Assembly (NCBI GenBank): GCA_030838885.1
Contig: JAUZEU010000369.1
Coordinates: 1-6,936, forward strand
Direction: 5' to 3'
DNA: 6,936 nt
Source of the DNA: Bryobacterales bacterium
GTDB taxonomy: Bacteria > Acidobacteriota > Terriglobia > Bryobacterales > Bryobacteraceae
This document shows positions 1-5,812 of this stretch, in pieces. How positions within the stretch are numbered: the first letter of the stretch is position 1; each line of letters begins with the position of its first letter. The translations under genes and the position numbers were made by a program. Below the pieces are notes generated by a model. It was not told the DNA's origin. It ran no database searches and worked only from the letters and a program-made list of their open reading frames with translations.

Positions 1-1
1 C

Positions 2-190
2 GAGATTCCTGCGAACTGGATGGAGGACGCGCGGGCACGCTCGGTGGAGCGCCTGTCGGGCTTTCTGGCCGGCGCGCTCCATGCCGAGCCTGCCGAAGAA
101 GACGGTTGCCGCTGGTGCGATTACAAAGAGGCCTGCCGGGTGGAGCAGCGACAGGTTTTGGTAATGATTGAGGGCGCGCACGGTGCCTGA
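2..190 (+). CDS. AddB-like nuclease subunit, C-terminal fragment (5' end outside window)
   Basis: This is an open frame entering from the left edge with 62 codons before a TGA at 188-190. The tail contains C-x2-C-x5-C (fragment residues 36, 39 and 45, in the string GCRWCDYKEAC). This is the cysteine pattern that closes the 4Fe-4S 'iron staple' of AddB and related RecB-family PD-(D/E)XK nucleases, where a first cysteine lies several hundred residues upstream. The gene overlaps the following AddA-like helicase-nuclease, which matches the usual addB-addA order and suggests translational coupling of two subunits of one DNA end-resection enzyme. The catalytic nuclease motifs and any helicase-like domain are outside the window, so the assignment rests on the cysteine cluster and on the neighbour. 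It could also be another RecB-like nuclease paired with a UvrD-type helicase. Confidence 0.72.
   Translation, partial: EIPANWMEDARARSVERLSGFLAGALHAEPAEEDGCRWCDYKEACRVEQRQVLVMIEGAHGA
170..174 (+). promoter_or_regulatory. Ribosome binding site deciding the addA start
   Basis: GAGGG lies 8 bases before a GTG at 183. The in-frame TTG at 168, which would add five residues, has only a weak AGG about 12 bases upstream. This favours GTG 183, which overlaps the upstream stop codon (TGA 188-190) by 8 bases and fits translational coupling. Confidence 0.55.
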
Positions 191-3100
191 ATTTACGGCG
201 GCGCAAAATGAAGCAATCCAATACCGCAAGATGGATGCATGCGTGGAAGCGGGGCCTGGCTCGGGTAAGACCACGGTTCTGGTGGAGCGGTACCGCAGGC
301 TGATTGAAGACCACAACTTCGGGGTTCACCAGATTCTTGCGATCACGTTCACGGAAAAAGCGGCCGCGAATATGAAGGCGAAGGTGGCGGAGAAGTTCAG
401 CCACGATGCCCTTCGTTTGCGCGAGCTGGAGTCGGCGTGGGTTTCCACGGTTCACGGCTTCTGTGCGAGGCTGCTCAGAGAGAACGCGATTGCCGCCGGC
501 ATTGACCCGCGATTCCGTGTGCTGGATGCGCGGGAGTCTGATGAGATGCAGATCGAGTGCCTCAATTCGGCGCTGGATGAACTGGTGGAGTCGCGACGTG
601 AAGACGCTCTGGCATTGATTGAAGTGCTTCAGTCTCCGCTCTCCTTCACGGGCGATCTGAAGAATACTTACGATGGCATTCGTTCGGCTGGCATGACGGT
701 TGAGCAGGTTCGTCCCATGCCAAACCCGTCCCAGGCGGCCACGCCCGCCGATCTGGCAAATCGTCTGAACTGGCTGGTGCATGCCTGGCCCGCGACGTTA
801 ACACCGGTTCAACGGACGCAGCGGGGCGATCTGCTGGCGTGGATCCCGATGCTTGCTGCTGCGCATACCGGATCTCTGGCCGCAGTACGTGCCCTGGTAA
901 AGGACAATCCCATCAATCTGGGCCGCGTTCCCATGGACCACCGTCCAGACCTCAAGGCTTTTCGGGAGCAGGAACTGAAGCAACTGATTGTCTCTGCCAC
1001 AGACGCCCACACAGCACCTTTCCGCGAACTGATCTTCGATGTGCTCTCGCGCTTTGACGCACTCTACAATCAACGCAAAACTGAAGCCGGCGCGCTCGAT
1101 TTCAACGATCTGGAACGCCGCAGTATCGAACTTCTCCGTCGTGACAAGCCAGTGCAGGACCGTGTTAAGAGGCAGTTCCGCCAGATCATGCTGGACGAGT
1201 TCCAGGATATCAACGAGCAACAGGCAGAGCTCATCCGTCTGATCCGGGACGACGACGTTTTCTTCGCGGTGGGAGACGTGAATCAGTCGATTTACGGATT
1301 CCGCCACGCACAGCCCGCTATCTTCAACAAGTACCGTGCCGAGATCCGGGAATCCGGCAAGCACCTGTCCCAACTGCTGGACAATTTCCGCAGCCGCGCG
1401 GACATCCTGAGTTGTGTGGAAGCGCTGCTGAATGCTTCCGAAGGCATCGAACCTCGTGAACTCGTGGCGCGTGCGCAGTTCCATGAGAAGGCTGAATCCT
1501 CGATTGAGGTGCTGAGGTCTGCGGATCCAGACAAGGACGAAGCGGGTATTCGCGAGGCGAAATGGATTGCGTATCGCATTCTGCAACTGCGAAGCAAGCC
1601 TGCGATGGAGAACTTTGGCGACTTTGCCGTGCTCTGCCGCAACGGCGAGTCCATGAAGCCCATTCTGGAAGAATTCGACCGCGTCAACATCCCCTATGTT
1701 TGCGGGCGCAGGCAGTCATTCCTGCTTTCCCGTGACGGCCGCGATATCACCGCCCTGCTGCACGTGATCGCCAATCCGCGCGACGGTATCGCGCTCGGTA
1801 CCGTGCTGCGGTCCCCGCTGGTGGGGCTCAGCGACGAAGCGCTGCTGCGGCTTCGCCTGGCAGGAAACTCGCTCACCGGGGGACTGAAAGCACCAGTGCC
1901 GGATCTCGCACCTGATGACGCCGGCCGCGTGGCGCGCTTCAACCGAAACCTGAAGCGCTGGCGTGCCTCCTGCAACATTATCCCGCTGGACGTGCTGATC
2001 ACGCGCGCCCTCTCCGATTGCGGGGTCCACTGGATACCAGGCAGTCTGATAGGCGCGAACATCGAGGCTTTTCTTCATCTGGCGCGCTCGAAAGGCAGCC
2101 AGCGTTCGCTGCTCGATTTCCTGCGGGAACTTGAAAGTGTGGAAGGTGCGATCAACACGGAATCCGACCTCTCCGACACCGATCAGGGCGACTGCGTGCA
2201 GGTGATGACCGCGCACGCCGCGAAAGGTCTGGAATTCCCCGTCACCATCATTGCGGCCATGAACAAGGAAACGCAGCGCAGTTCCGCGTCGATTGCTTTC
2301 ACGGCGGAACATGGGCTCGGCATTAAGTGGAAGGACCCGGTCGGCGTTGATGGCCTGAAGGATTCCTGGGCGCTCGCCAACAGCGAAAACCTGAAGCAGC
2401 GCGAACGCGAGGAAGCGTCCCGGCTGCTCTATGTGGCGATGACGCGGGCGGAACAGCATCTGATTCTGTCCTACTCCGCCTCGAAACGAAAGCCGGCGGG
2501 ATGGGCGAGGTGGGTGGACGATCATTTTGGTGAGGTGGAGTCCAAAGAAACGGACCCGCCCCAACTCACCGCCGATGCAGCCGCAGCACGAATATCCACA
2601 GAGGTGCCGGTGCTTTCGCGCCCCACAATCGAAGACCAGCACGACACAGCGGTGAACGTGACCTCGCTCGCGCTTTTTGCGAAATGCCCCCGCAAATACT
2701 ACATCCAGCGCTATCTCGGCTGGACCACGGGCAGGCGCGCCCACTTCGATCCGGAGGCGCCGGTGCCGGATGATGACGGCGACGAGGTTTCCGCCGCGGA
2801 ATTGGGTTCGCTTGTCCACGACCTTCTTGCCGCCAAACCCGGCGAATACCCCGATGAGGCCCACGCCCTCGCGAACGTGTTCCTGCAAAGCGAACTGGGC
2901 CGGCGCGCCGCCTCGGCCACGCGCAGTGAGCGCGAATGGGACTTTATTGCGGATATCGGGGGCACCGTGGTCCGCGGGTCGGTCGATCTATGGTTCGAGG
3001 AAAATGGGGAGATCGTTCTGGTGGATTACAAGACGGACGCGACGCCGATCCATCCGGACGATTACGCTCCCCAACTGGCGATCTACGCGCTGGCTCTGGA

Positions 3101-3311
3101 GCGTGCACTGGGTGTCAGGCCTGCACGCGCTTATCTGCACTTCCTTCGCCCAAACCGGATCATTGAGGTGCCTTTGGACCAAGCGCGTGATCTGATCGCC
3201 GAACTGCGCGACGCCCAGGACAGCCTGCATTTCGACCTGAACGAAGGCGATCATTGTAAGCAGTGCCCATACTATCGCTCGCCGTGCCCGGCCGGGCTCT
3301 CTATCCAGTAG
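183..3311 (+). CDS. addA: AddA-like UvrD/RecB-family helicase-nuclease
   Basis: This is an ATP-dependent superfamily 1A DNA helicase fused to a nuclease, expected to resect double-strand breaks for RecA loading together with the AddB-like partner upstream. Residues are counted from GTG 183 (1042 aa). The Q-motif region is FTAAQNEAI near the start. Walker A is AGPGSGKT (23-30), motif Ia is ITFTEKAA (about 54-61), and Walker B is LDEFQD (D338, E339). Motif III is GDVNQSIYGFR (about 364-374), which resembles the AddA signature DVKQSIYRFR more than the UvrD form. Motif IV is LDNFRS, motif V is TAHAAKGLEF (676-685), and motif VI is LYVAMTRAE (749-757). The C-terminal RecB-like nuclease is complete: GSLVH (H879), GSVD (D935), VDYKTD (D948, K950) and PQLAIY (Q964). 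Cys835 and C1025-x2-C1028-x6-C1035 form an iron-staple cysteine set, which is not usual in Bacillus AddA. All catalytic residues are present, so it should be active. A TTG start at 168 is the alternative. It could instead be named simply a UvrD-helicase/PD-(D/E)XK protein. Confidence 0.9.
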   Translation: MPEFTAAQNEAIQYRKMDACVEAGPGSGKTTVLVERYRRLIEDHNFGVHQILAITFTEKAAANMKAKVAEKFSHDALRLRELESAWVSTVHGFCARLLRENAIAAGIDPRFRVLDARESDEMQIECLNSALDELVESRREDALALIEVLQSPLSFTGDLKNTYDGIRSAGMTVEQVRPMPNPSQAATPADLANRLNWLVHAWPATLTPVQRTQRGDLLAWIPMLAAAHTGSLAAVRALVKDNPINLGRVPMDHRPDLKAFREQELKQLIVSATDAHTAPFRELIFDVLSRFDALYNQRKTEAGALDFNDLERRSIELLRRDKPVQDRVKRQFRQIMLDEFQDINEQQAELIRLIRDDDVFFAVGDVNQSIYGFRHAQPAIFNKYRAEIRESGKHLSQLLDNFRSRADILSCVEALLNASEGIEPRELVARAQFHEKAESSIEVLRSADPDKDEAGIREAKWIAYRILQLRSKPAMENFGDFAVLCRNGESMKPILEEFDRVNIPYVCGRRQSFLLSRDGRDITALLHVIANPRDGIALGTVLRSPLVGLSDEALLRLRLAGNSLTGGLKAPVPDLAPDDAGRVARFNRNLKRWRASCNIIPLDVLITRALSDCGVHWIPGSLIGANIEAFLHLARSKGSQRSLLDFLRELESVEGAINTESDLSDTDQGDCVQVMTAHAAKGLEFPVTIIAAMNKETQRSSASIAFTAEHGLGIKWKDPVGVDGLKDSWALANSENLKQREREEASRLLYVAMTRAEQHLILSYSASKRKPAGWARWVDDHFGEVESKETDPPQLTADAAAARISTEVPVLSRPTIEDQHDTAVNVTSLALFAKCPRKYYIQRYLGWTTGRRAHFDPEAPVPDDDGDEVSAAELGSLVHDLLAAKPGEYPDEAHALANVFLQSELGRRAASATRSEREWDFIADIGGTVVRGSVDLWFEENGEIVLVDYKTDATPIHPDDYAPQLAIYALALERALGVRPARAYLHFLRPNRIIEVPLDQARDLIAELRDAQDSLHFDLNEGDHCKQCPYYRSPCPAGLSIQ

Positions 3312-4047
3312 CCAGGAAGAAAGTCCGCGCATAGCCGGCGTCGCCCGCCATACCCGCATCGCGCGCGTCGTATCTAGTTACGTCATTGAAACCGGCATCG
3401 CGCAGGGTGCCTTCCACCTCATCATGATCGTGACAGGTCTGGCGGATGGTGAAGTCCTTCCGCACCCAATTCCTGTCTTTCTCGAAAGCCGTCATCCTGC
3501 ACTCACCAACGCGAGTCTGGTCGTCGTAGTCCATGCGGAGCACCAGAACACTCTCGTCCTCCACCAGAGCGTCTATCGTATTCCAGTAAAGAATGAACGC
3601 TTCCTCCCGGTTGAGATCGAAAAGGAATGGCGCGCCGCGCTTTAGATGCTTGCGGACGCAACGGAACGCCAGGTGCAGACCCTCCAGGTCCGGCACATGG
3701 TTCAGGCTCTCGAAGACGGAATACGCCGCGGCAAACTTCCTGCCCAGGGCGAAACTGCGCGCATCCGCGACCGCAAGGTTGACCTCGGGCGCGTTCTGCC
3801 GCGCGAAGGCGATCATCTCGGAGGAAGAGTCAATCCCGGCCATCTCGAACCCCTGCTGCCGGACCTGCTCAGTGAACTGGCCCGTACCGCAGCAAACGTC
3901 CAGCACGGCTGAGCCCTCCTTCAACCGGGACAGAAGCAGGCGCTGCACGATGGGGAATGCCTCAGTCCGGTATGCAACTCCCCAATGGCGATTATAGATC
4001 CTCGCAAAGGGGTCATATTCACTGTTTGGAGTGATGCGTTTCGCCAC
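3301..4047 (-). CDS. Class I SAM-dependent methyltransferase, substrate unknown
   Basis: The predicted protein has 248 aa from a GTG at 4047. The open frame extends upstream to an ATG at 4161, but that would overlap clpS on the other strand. The GTG has AGGA 9 bases before it and starts the protein just ahead of YDPFARIYNRHWG, a typical N-terminus for small Methyltransf_25/11-type enzymes. The Rossmann-fold SAM site is clear. Motif I is VLDVCCGTG (48-56), an acidic residue follows beta 2 in GIDSSSEM (D73), and motif II-like ADAR is at 94-97 (D95), followed by the FESLNHV region. I see no DNA-methylase catalytic motif (NPPY or PCQ), so a small-molecule or protein substrate is more likely than DNA. 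The family does not reveal the substrate. The 3' end overlaps the end of addA by 11 bases in convergent orientation. Confidence 0.88.
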   Translation of the reverse strand: MAKRITPNSEYDPFARIYNRHWGVAYRTEAFPIVQRLLLSRLKEGSAVLDVCCGTGQFTEQVRQQGFEMAGIDSSSEMIAFARQNAPEVNLAVADARSFALGRKFAAAYSVFESLNHVPDLEGLHLAFRCVRKHLKRGAPFLFDLNREEAFILYWNTIDALVEDESVLVLRMDYDDQTRVGECRMTAFEKDRNWVRKDFTIRQTCHDHDEVEGTLRDAGFNDVTRYDARDAGMAGDAGYARTFFLATG

Positions 4048-4051
4048 GTTC

Positions 4052-4081
4052 TTCAATCCTAAGCCGGTGGGCGCATATACT
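4052..4081 (+). promoter_or_regulatory. Possible sigma-70-type promoter of the clpS-like gene
   Basis: TATACT at 4076-4081 matches 5 of 6 bases of the -10 consensus. The best -35 candidate is TTCAAT at 4052-4057 with an 18-base spacer, which is a poor match. Transcription would begin about 4088, leaving a very short leader, although AAAGAG at 4083-4088 is the only purine-rich ribosome-site candidate before ATG 4097. The site lies in the 49-base divergent gap shared with the methyltransferase gene. Confidence 0.35.
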
Positions 4082-4096
4082 GAAAGAGATCCGCCC

Positions 4097-4432
4097 ATGA
4101 GCCAGACGATTACCGTACCGGGTACCTCTCCCGGCATTGATATCTCCGGCGAGGACGTCAAGAGCCCGCTATACCGCGTGGTCTTGCTGGACGACGACGA
4201 TCACACGTACGACTACGTGATTGAAATGCTCCAGAAGGTCTTTATTTTTTCCACGGAGCAGGCCCTGCAGCATGCGCAGGAAGTCGACTCCATGGGGAGA
4301 ACGGTGCTGATTGTATGCGAACTCCCCGAAGCGGAGTTTGGCCGCGACCAGGTGCATTCTTTCGGGCGGGACTGGCGCCTGCCGCGTTCCAAAGGCTCCA
4401 TGTCAGCCGTCGTGGAACCAGCCGGTGAATAA
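4097..4432 (+). CDS. clpS: ClpS-like ATP-dependent protease adaptor with altered N-degron pocket
   Basis: ClpS binds the N-domain of ClpA or ClpC in the cytoplasm and hands N-end-rule substrates to the Clp protease. This protein has 111 aa, close to the usual ClpS size. After a flexible 24-residue N-terminus comes YRVVLLDDDDHTYDYVIEML (26-45), which aligns without gaps to the ClpS core [20 protein letters not shown]. It is followed by LQKVF and by EVDSMGR, which aligns to the E. coli AVHYQGK segment. Asp32 replaces the conserved Asn34 (E. coli numbering), Asp64 replaces His66, Tyr38 replaces gatekeeper Met40 and Ala60 replaces Met62, while Asp35 and Asp36 are kept. N-degron recognition may therefore be changed or lost. 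ATG 4097 is chosen because an in-frame GTG at 4031 would extend across the divergent gap into the methyltransferase gene. No clpA lies in the window. Confidence 0.82.
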   Translation: MSQTITVPGTSPGIDISGEDVKSPLYRVVLLDDDDHTYDYVIEMLQKVFIFSTEQALQHAQEVDSMGRTVLIVCELPEAEFGRDQVHSFGRDWRLPRSKGSMSAVVEPAGE

Positions 4433-4442
4433 GGACTTCTAA
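4414..4442 (+). promoter_or_regulatory. Candidate ECF-type promoter upstream of the sigma gene
   Basis: GGAACC at 4414-4419 and TCTAA at 4438-4442 are separated by 18 bases. This resembles the sigma-E/ECF pattern of an AAC-containing -35 (GGAAC) and a TCTAA/TCAAA -10. The -35 lies inside the end of the clpS-like gene. Initiation would fall about 4448-4450, leaving a leader of about 30 bases before TTG 4481. If real, it would let the sigma factor drive its own operon. GGAAC also occurs inside several genes of the window, so chance is a serious alternative. Confidence 0.35.
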
Positions 4443-4450
4443 GCACCGGC
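4421..4450. repeat. 7-bp perfect inverted repeat at the clpS/sigma junction
   Basis: GCCGGTG at 4421-4427 is the reverse complement of CACCGGC at 4444-4450, leaving a 16-base loop that contains the clpS stop codon. No T-run follows the second arm, so it is not a standard intrinsic terminator. It spans the spacer of the candidate ECF promoter and ends six bases before TATAAT, a place where an operator could sit. A weak hairpin or chance are equally possible. Confidence 0.3.
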
Positions 4451-4455
4451 CCACG

Positions 4456-4461
4456 TATAAT
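4456..4461 (+). promoter_or_regulatory. Perfect TATAAT -10 hexamer before the sigma gene
   Basis: TATAAT matches the housekeeping -10 consensus exactly and lies 19 bases before TTG 4481. No good -35 is present at 16-18 bases upstream (GGACTT is the best available) and there is no TGn extension. It may serve as an activator-dependent or weak housekeeping promoter for basal operon expression. Confidence 0.4.
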
Positions 4462-4469
4462 AGCGGACC

Positions 4470-4475
4470 AGAGGA
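4470..4475 (+). promoter_or_regulatory. Ribosome binding site supporting the TTG start of the sigma gene
   Basis: AGAGGA lies 5 bases before TTG 4481. This spacing supports the TTG as the real initiation codon and keeps the whole sigma region 2 in the protein. Confidence 0.55.
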
Positions 4476-4480
4476 TCACG

Positions 4481-5098
4481 TTGGAGTTCCGGACATTCGA
4501 CAGCGAGTATGTCAAGCGACTGACCGCCGGCGACCCGGAGACGGAAGCGCATTTTCACACGTATTTCACTCAGTTTCTATCGTTGAAACTCCGGTCGCGC
4601 CGCATTGATGCGGATGCGGCGGGAGACGTACGGCAGGAGACGCTCTACCGCGTCCTGAAGGTCTTGCGCGTGGGTAACGGGGTGGCGAATCCGGAGCGTT
4701 TTGGCGCGTTTGTCAATTCAGTTTGCAGGAATGTGTTGCTCGAAACGGGCCGCAAGGCCGCCCGGTCTCCGGATGCGGGGGAGGATCCACCGGAGATTCC
4801 GGACCGAACCATCGATCTGGAGCGATCACTCATCACGTCGGAGCGCAAACGGGTGGTTGCAAAGATTCTGGACGAATTGCCTGCCAAAGACCGGGAAATT
4901 CTGCGAATGGTGTTCTTTGAAGAGGCGGACCGGGACGAGATATGCCGGCGGCTGAACGTGGAACCAGGGCATCTGCGTGTGCTGCTGCACCGTGCGAAAG
5001 CGCGCTTTCAGGCGGCGGGTGTCCGCGGCGGACGAATTGTTTCCCAAATTCTCATGGTTCTCTGCAACGGATTCACTACGAATGTAACTACCCGGTGA
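4481..5098 (+). CDS. ECF-type sigma-70 family RNA polymerase sigma factor
   Basis: The predicted protein has 205 aa from a TTG, the usual size of a two-domain extracytoplasmic-function sigma factor that binds core RNA polymerase and redirects it to a special promoter set. Region 2 covers about residues 8-68, with DVRQETLYRVLKVLR (49-63) resembling region 2.1-2.2 (core RNA polymerase binding). An acidic linker follows (DAGEDPPEIPD). Region 4 covers about 124-175, with LDELPAKDREILRMVFFEEADRDEI and the helix-turn-helix ending in HLRVLLHRAKARF. Regions 1.1, 1.2 and 3 are absent. The last 23 residues after region 4 are partly hydrophobic (IVSQILMVLCNG), which is unusual. A membrane anti-sigma-like gene starts 10 bases after its stop, the classic sigma/anti-sigma arrangement. 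The specific ECF group cannot be judged by eye. Confidence 0.88.
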   Translation: MEFRTFDSEYVKRLTAGDPETEAHFHTYFTQFLSLKLRSRRIDADAAGDVRQETLYRVLKVLRVGNGVANPERFGAFVNSVCRNVLLETGRKAARSPDAGEDPPEIPDRTIDLERSLITSERKRVVAKILDELPAKDREILRMVFFEEADRDEICRRLNVEPGHLRVLLHRAKARFQAAGVRGGRIVSQILMVLCNGFTTNVTTR

Positions 5099-5108
5099 GT
5101 ACACGCGC

Positions 5109-5795
5109 ATGAGTATGGGACTAGATCACGACGCCATCATTCGGTCGCAAACACCGGAGAAGTACGTTCTGGGAGAGCTGTTGCCCCATGAGAGGGAAGA
5201 GTTCGAGGAACATGTGGCGGATTGCACCATTTGCATGCAGGACCTCGCGGCGGCTGATATGTTCGCCGCGAACGCGTCTGCCGTTTTTGCGGACGAAGCC
5301 GCAGCCCTCGCGAACAAGTCTGCAAAGGCGGCGGGGGAAAAGTCGGGGAGCTGGTTCGATTTCCTGCGCCCGCGCGCGTTCCCGGTGCTGGCGTTTTCCG
5401 GTGTACTGAATCTGGCGTTGTTGGTGTTTGTGGGTTATGGAGTTACCCGGATGGCCACCGTTCCCGAACTGCGTCCCGAGGTCGCGGAGGCTTTTACCGT
5501 TCGCCCGCCCGCGCGCAGCGGCCCGGGCCAGGTGTGCGCAGTGGGCAGATCCAGGTCTTTCGCCACACTTCAGTTTGACCTCTCGCGACCTTACCAGCGA
5601 TACTCATATTCGCTCGACGGCGCCGGGCAGAGTCCGGTGAATGCGGCCCGTGCGTCCGGTTCGGAAACGCTGAATCTGACGGTTTTGGTATCGGGTCTGA
5701 AGCCGGGGGACCATAAGTTCGAGTTGTCGGGTTGGGATGGACAGCGGAATGTGGAAATCGGCGAGTGCATCCTGAGGGTTGAGCCCGGCAAGTAA
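5109..5795 (+). CDS. Zinc-finger (zf-HC2) anti-sigma-like membrane protein
   Basis: The predicted protein has 228 aa. The cytoplasmic N-terminus carries H35-x3-C39-x2-C42 within EEHVADCTIC, the zinc-binding anti-sigma (ZAS / zf-HC2) motif. It follows YVLGELLPHEREEFEEH, a typical preceding helix. An Ala-rich linker leads to a single transmembrane helix at about 91-112 (FPVLAFSGVLNLALLVFVGYGV). The remaining 115 residues should lie outside the cytoplasmic membrane. They look like a small beta sandwich ending in GLKPGDHKFELSGWDG and ECILRVEPG. Two cysteines, C143 and C220, bracket that domain and could form a disulfide. The likely role is to hold the upstream sigma factor and release it on an envelope signal. 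Not all zf-HC2 proteins inhibit; some act as redox or scaffold partners. GGTGAG, overlapping the sigma stop, gives a ribosome site 10 bases before ATG 5109. A second ATG at 5115 is possible. Confidence 0.85.
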   Translation: MSMGLDHDAIIRSQTPEKYVLGELLPHEREEFEEHVADCTICMQDLAAADMFAANASAVFADEAAALANKSAKAAGEKSGSWFDFLRPRAFPVLAFSGVLNLALLVFVGYGVTRMATVPELRPEVAEAFTVRPPARSGPGQVCAVGRSRSFATLQFDLSRPYQRYSYSLDGAGQSPVNAARASGSETLNLTVLVSGLKPGDHKFELSGWDGQRNVEIGECILRVEPGK

Positions 5796-5802
5796 GTCAG
5801 AC

Positions 5803-5809
5803 GAGGTGA
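5803..5809 (+). promoter_or_regulatory. Ribosome binding site for the TTG start at 5813
   Basis: GAGGTGA is complementary to the 16S rRNA tail. Its GAGG core ends 6 bases before TTG 5813, which supports that start codon. Confidence 0.6.
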
Positions 5810-5812
5810 AGT

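Noticed and set aside
798..1586. 262-codon open frame on the minus strand
   Set aside because: It is antisense to motifs II-IV of the AddA-like gene and has no recognisable domain or convincing start.
1716..2888. 390-codon open frame on the minus strand
   Set aside because: It is antisense to the helicase and nuclease motifs of the AddA-like gene. Its translation is rich in His/Arg/Gly with no recognisable domain, as expected for a shadow frame in GC-rich coding DNA.
3286..3297. Palindrome GCCCGGCCGGGC near the end of addA
   Set aside because: It has no loop and no T-run and lies inside coding sequence over the iron-staple region, so it is most simply a codon coincidence and not a terminator.
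3301..4047. Methyltransferase as part of a restriction-modification system
   Set aside because: There is no DNA-methylase catalytic motif, no target-recognition region and no endonuclease partner. The neighbouring nuclease is a DNA-repair enzyme.
4031..4096. Upstream in-frame GTG start for the clpS-like gene
   Set aside because: It would add 22 residues not typical of ClpS and would overlap the supported start of the divergent methyltransferase. It would also place the TATACT promoter candidate inside the gene.
4048..4161. ATG 4161 as start of the methyltransferase
   Set aside because: The extra 38 residues are antisense to clpS and do not look like a methyltransferase N-terminus. GTG 4047 has AGGA at good spacing.
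4059..4461. CTAAGC found 11 bases before both -10 candidates (4059-4064 and 4439-4444)
   Set aside because: The shared hexamer and spacing are curious, but only two cases exist. The rest of the two regions does not align, and the clpS side lacks GGAAC, so chance is the simplest reading.
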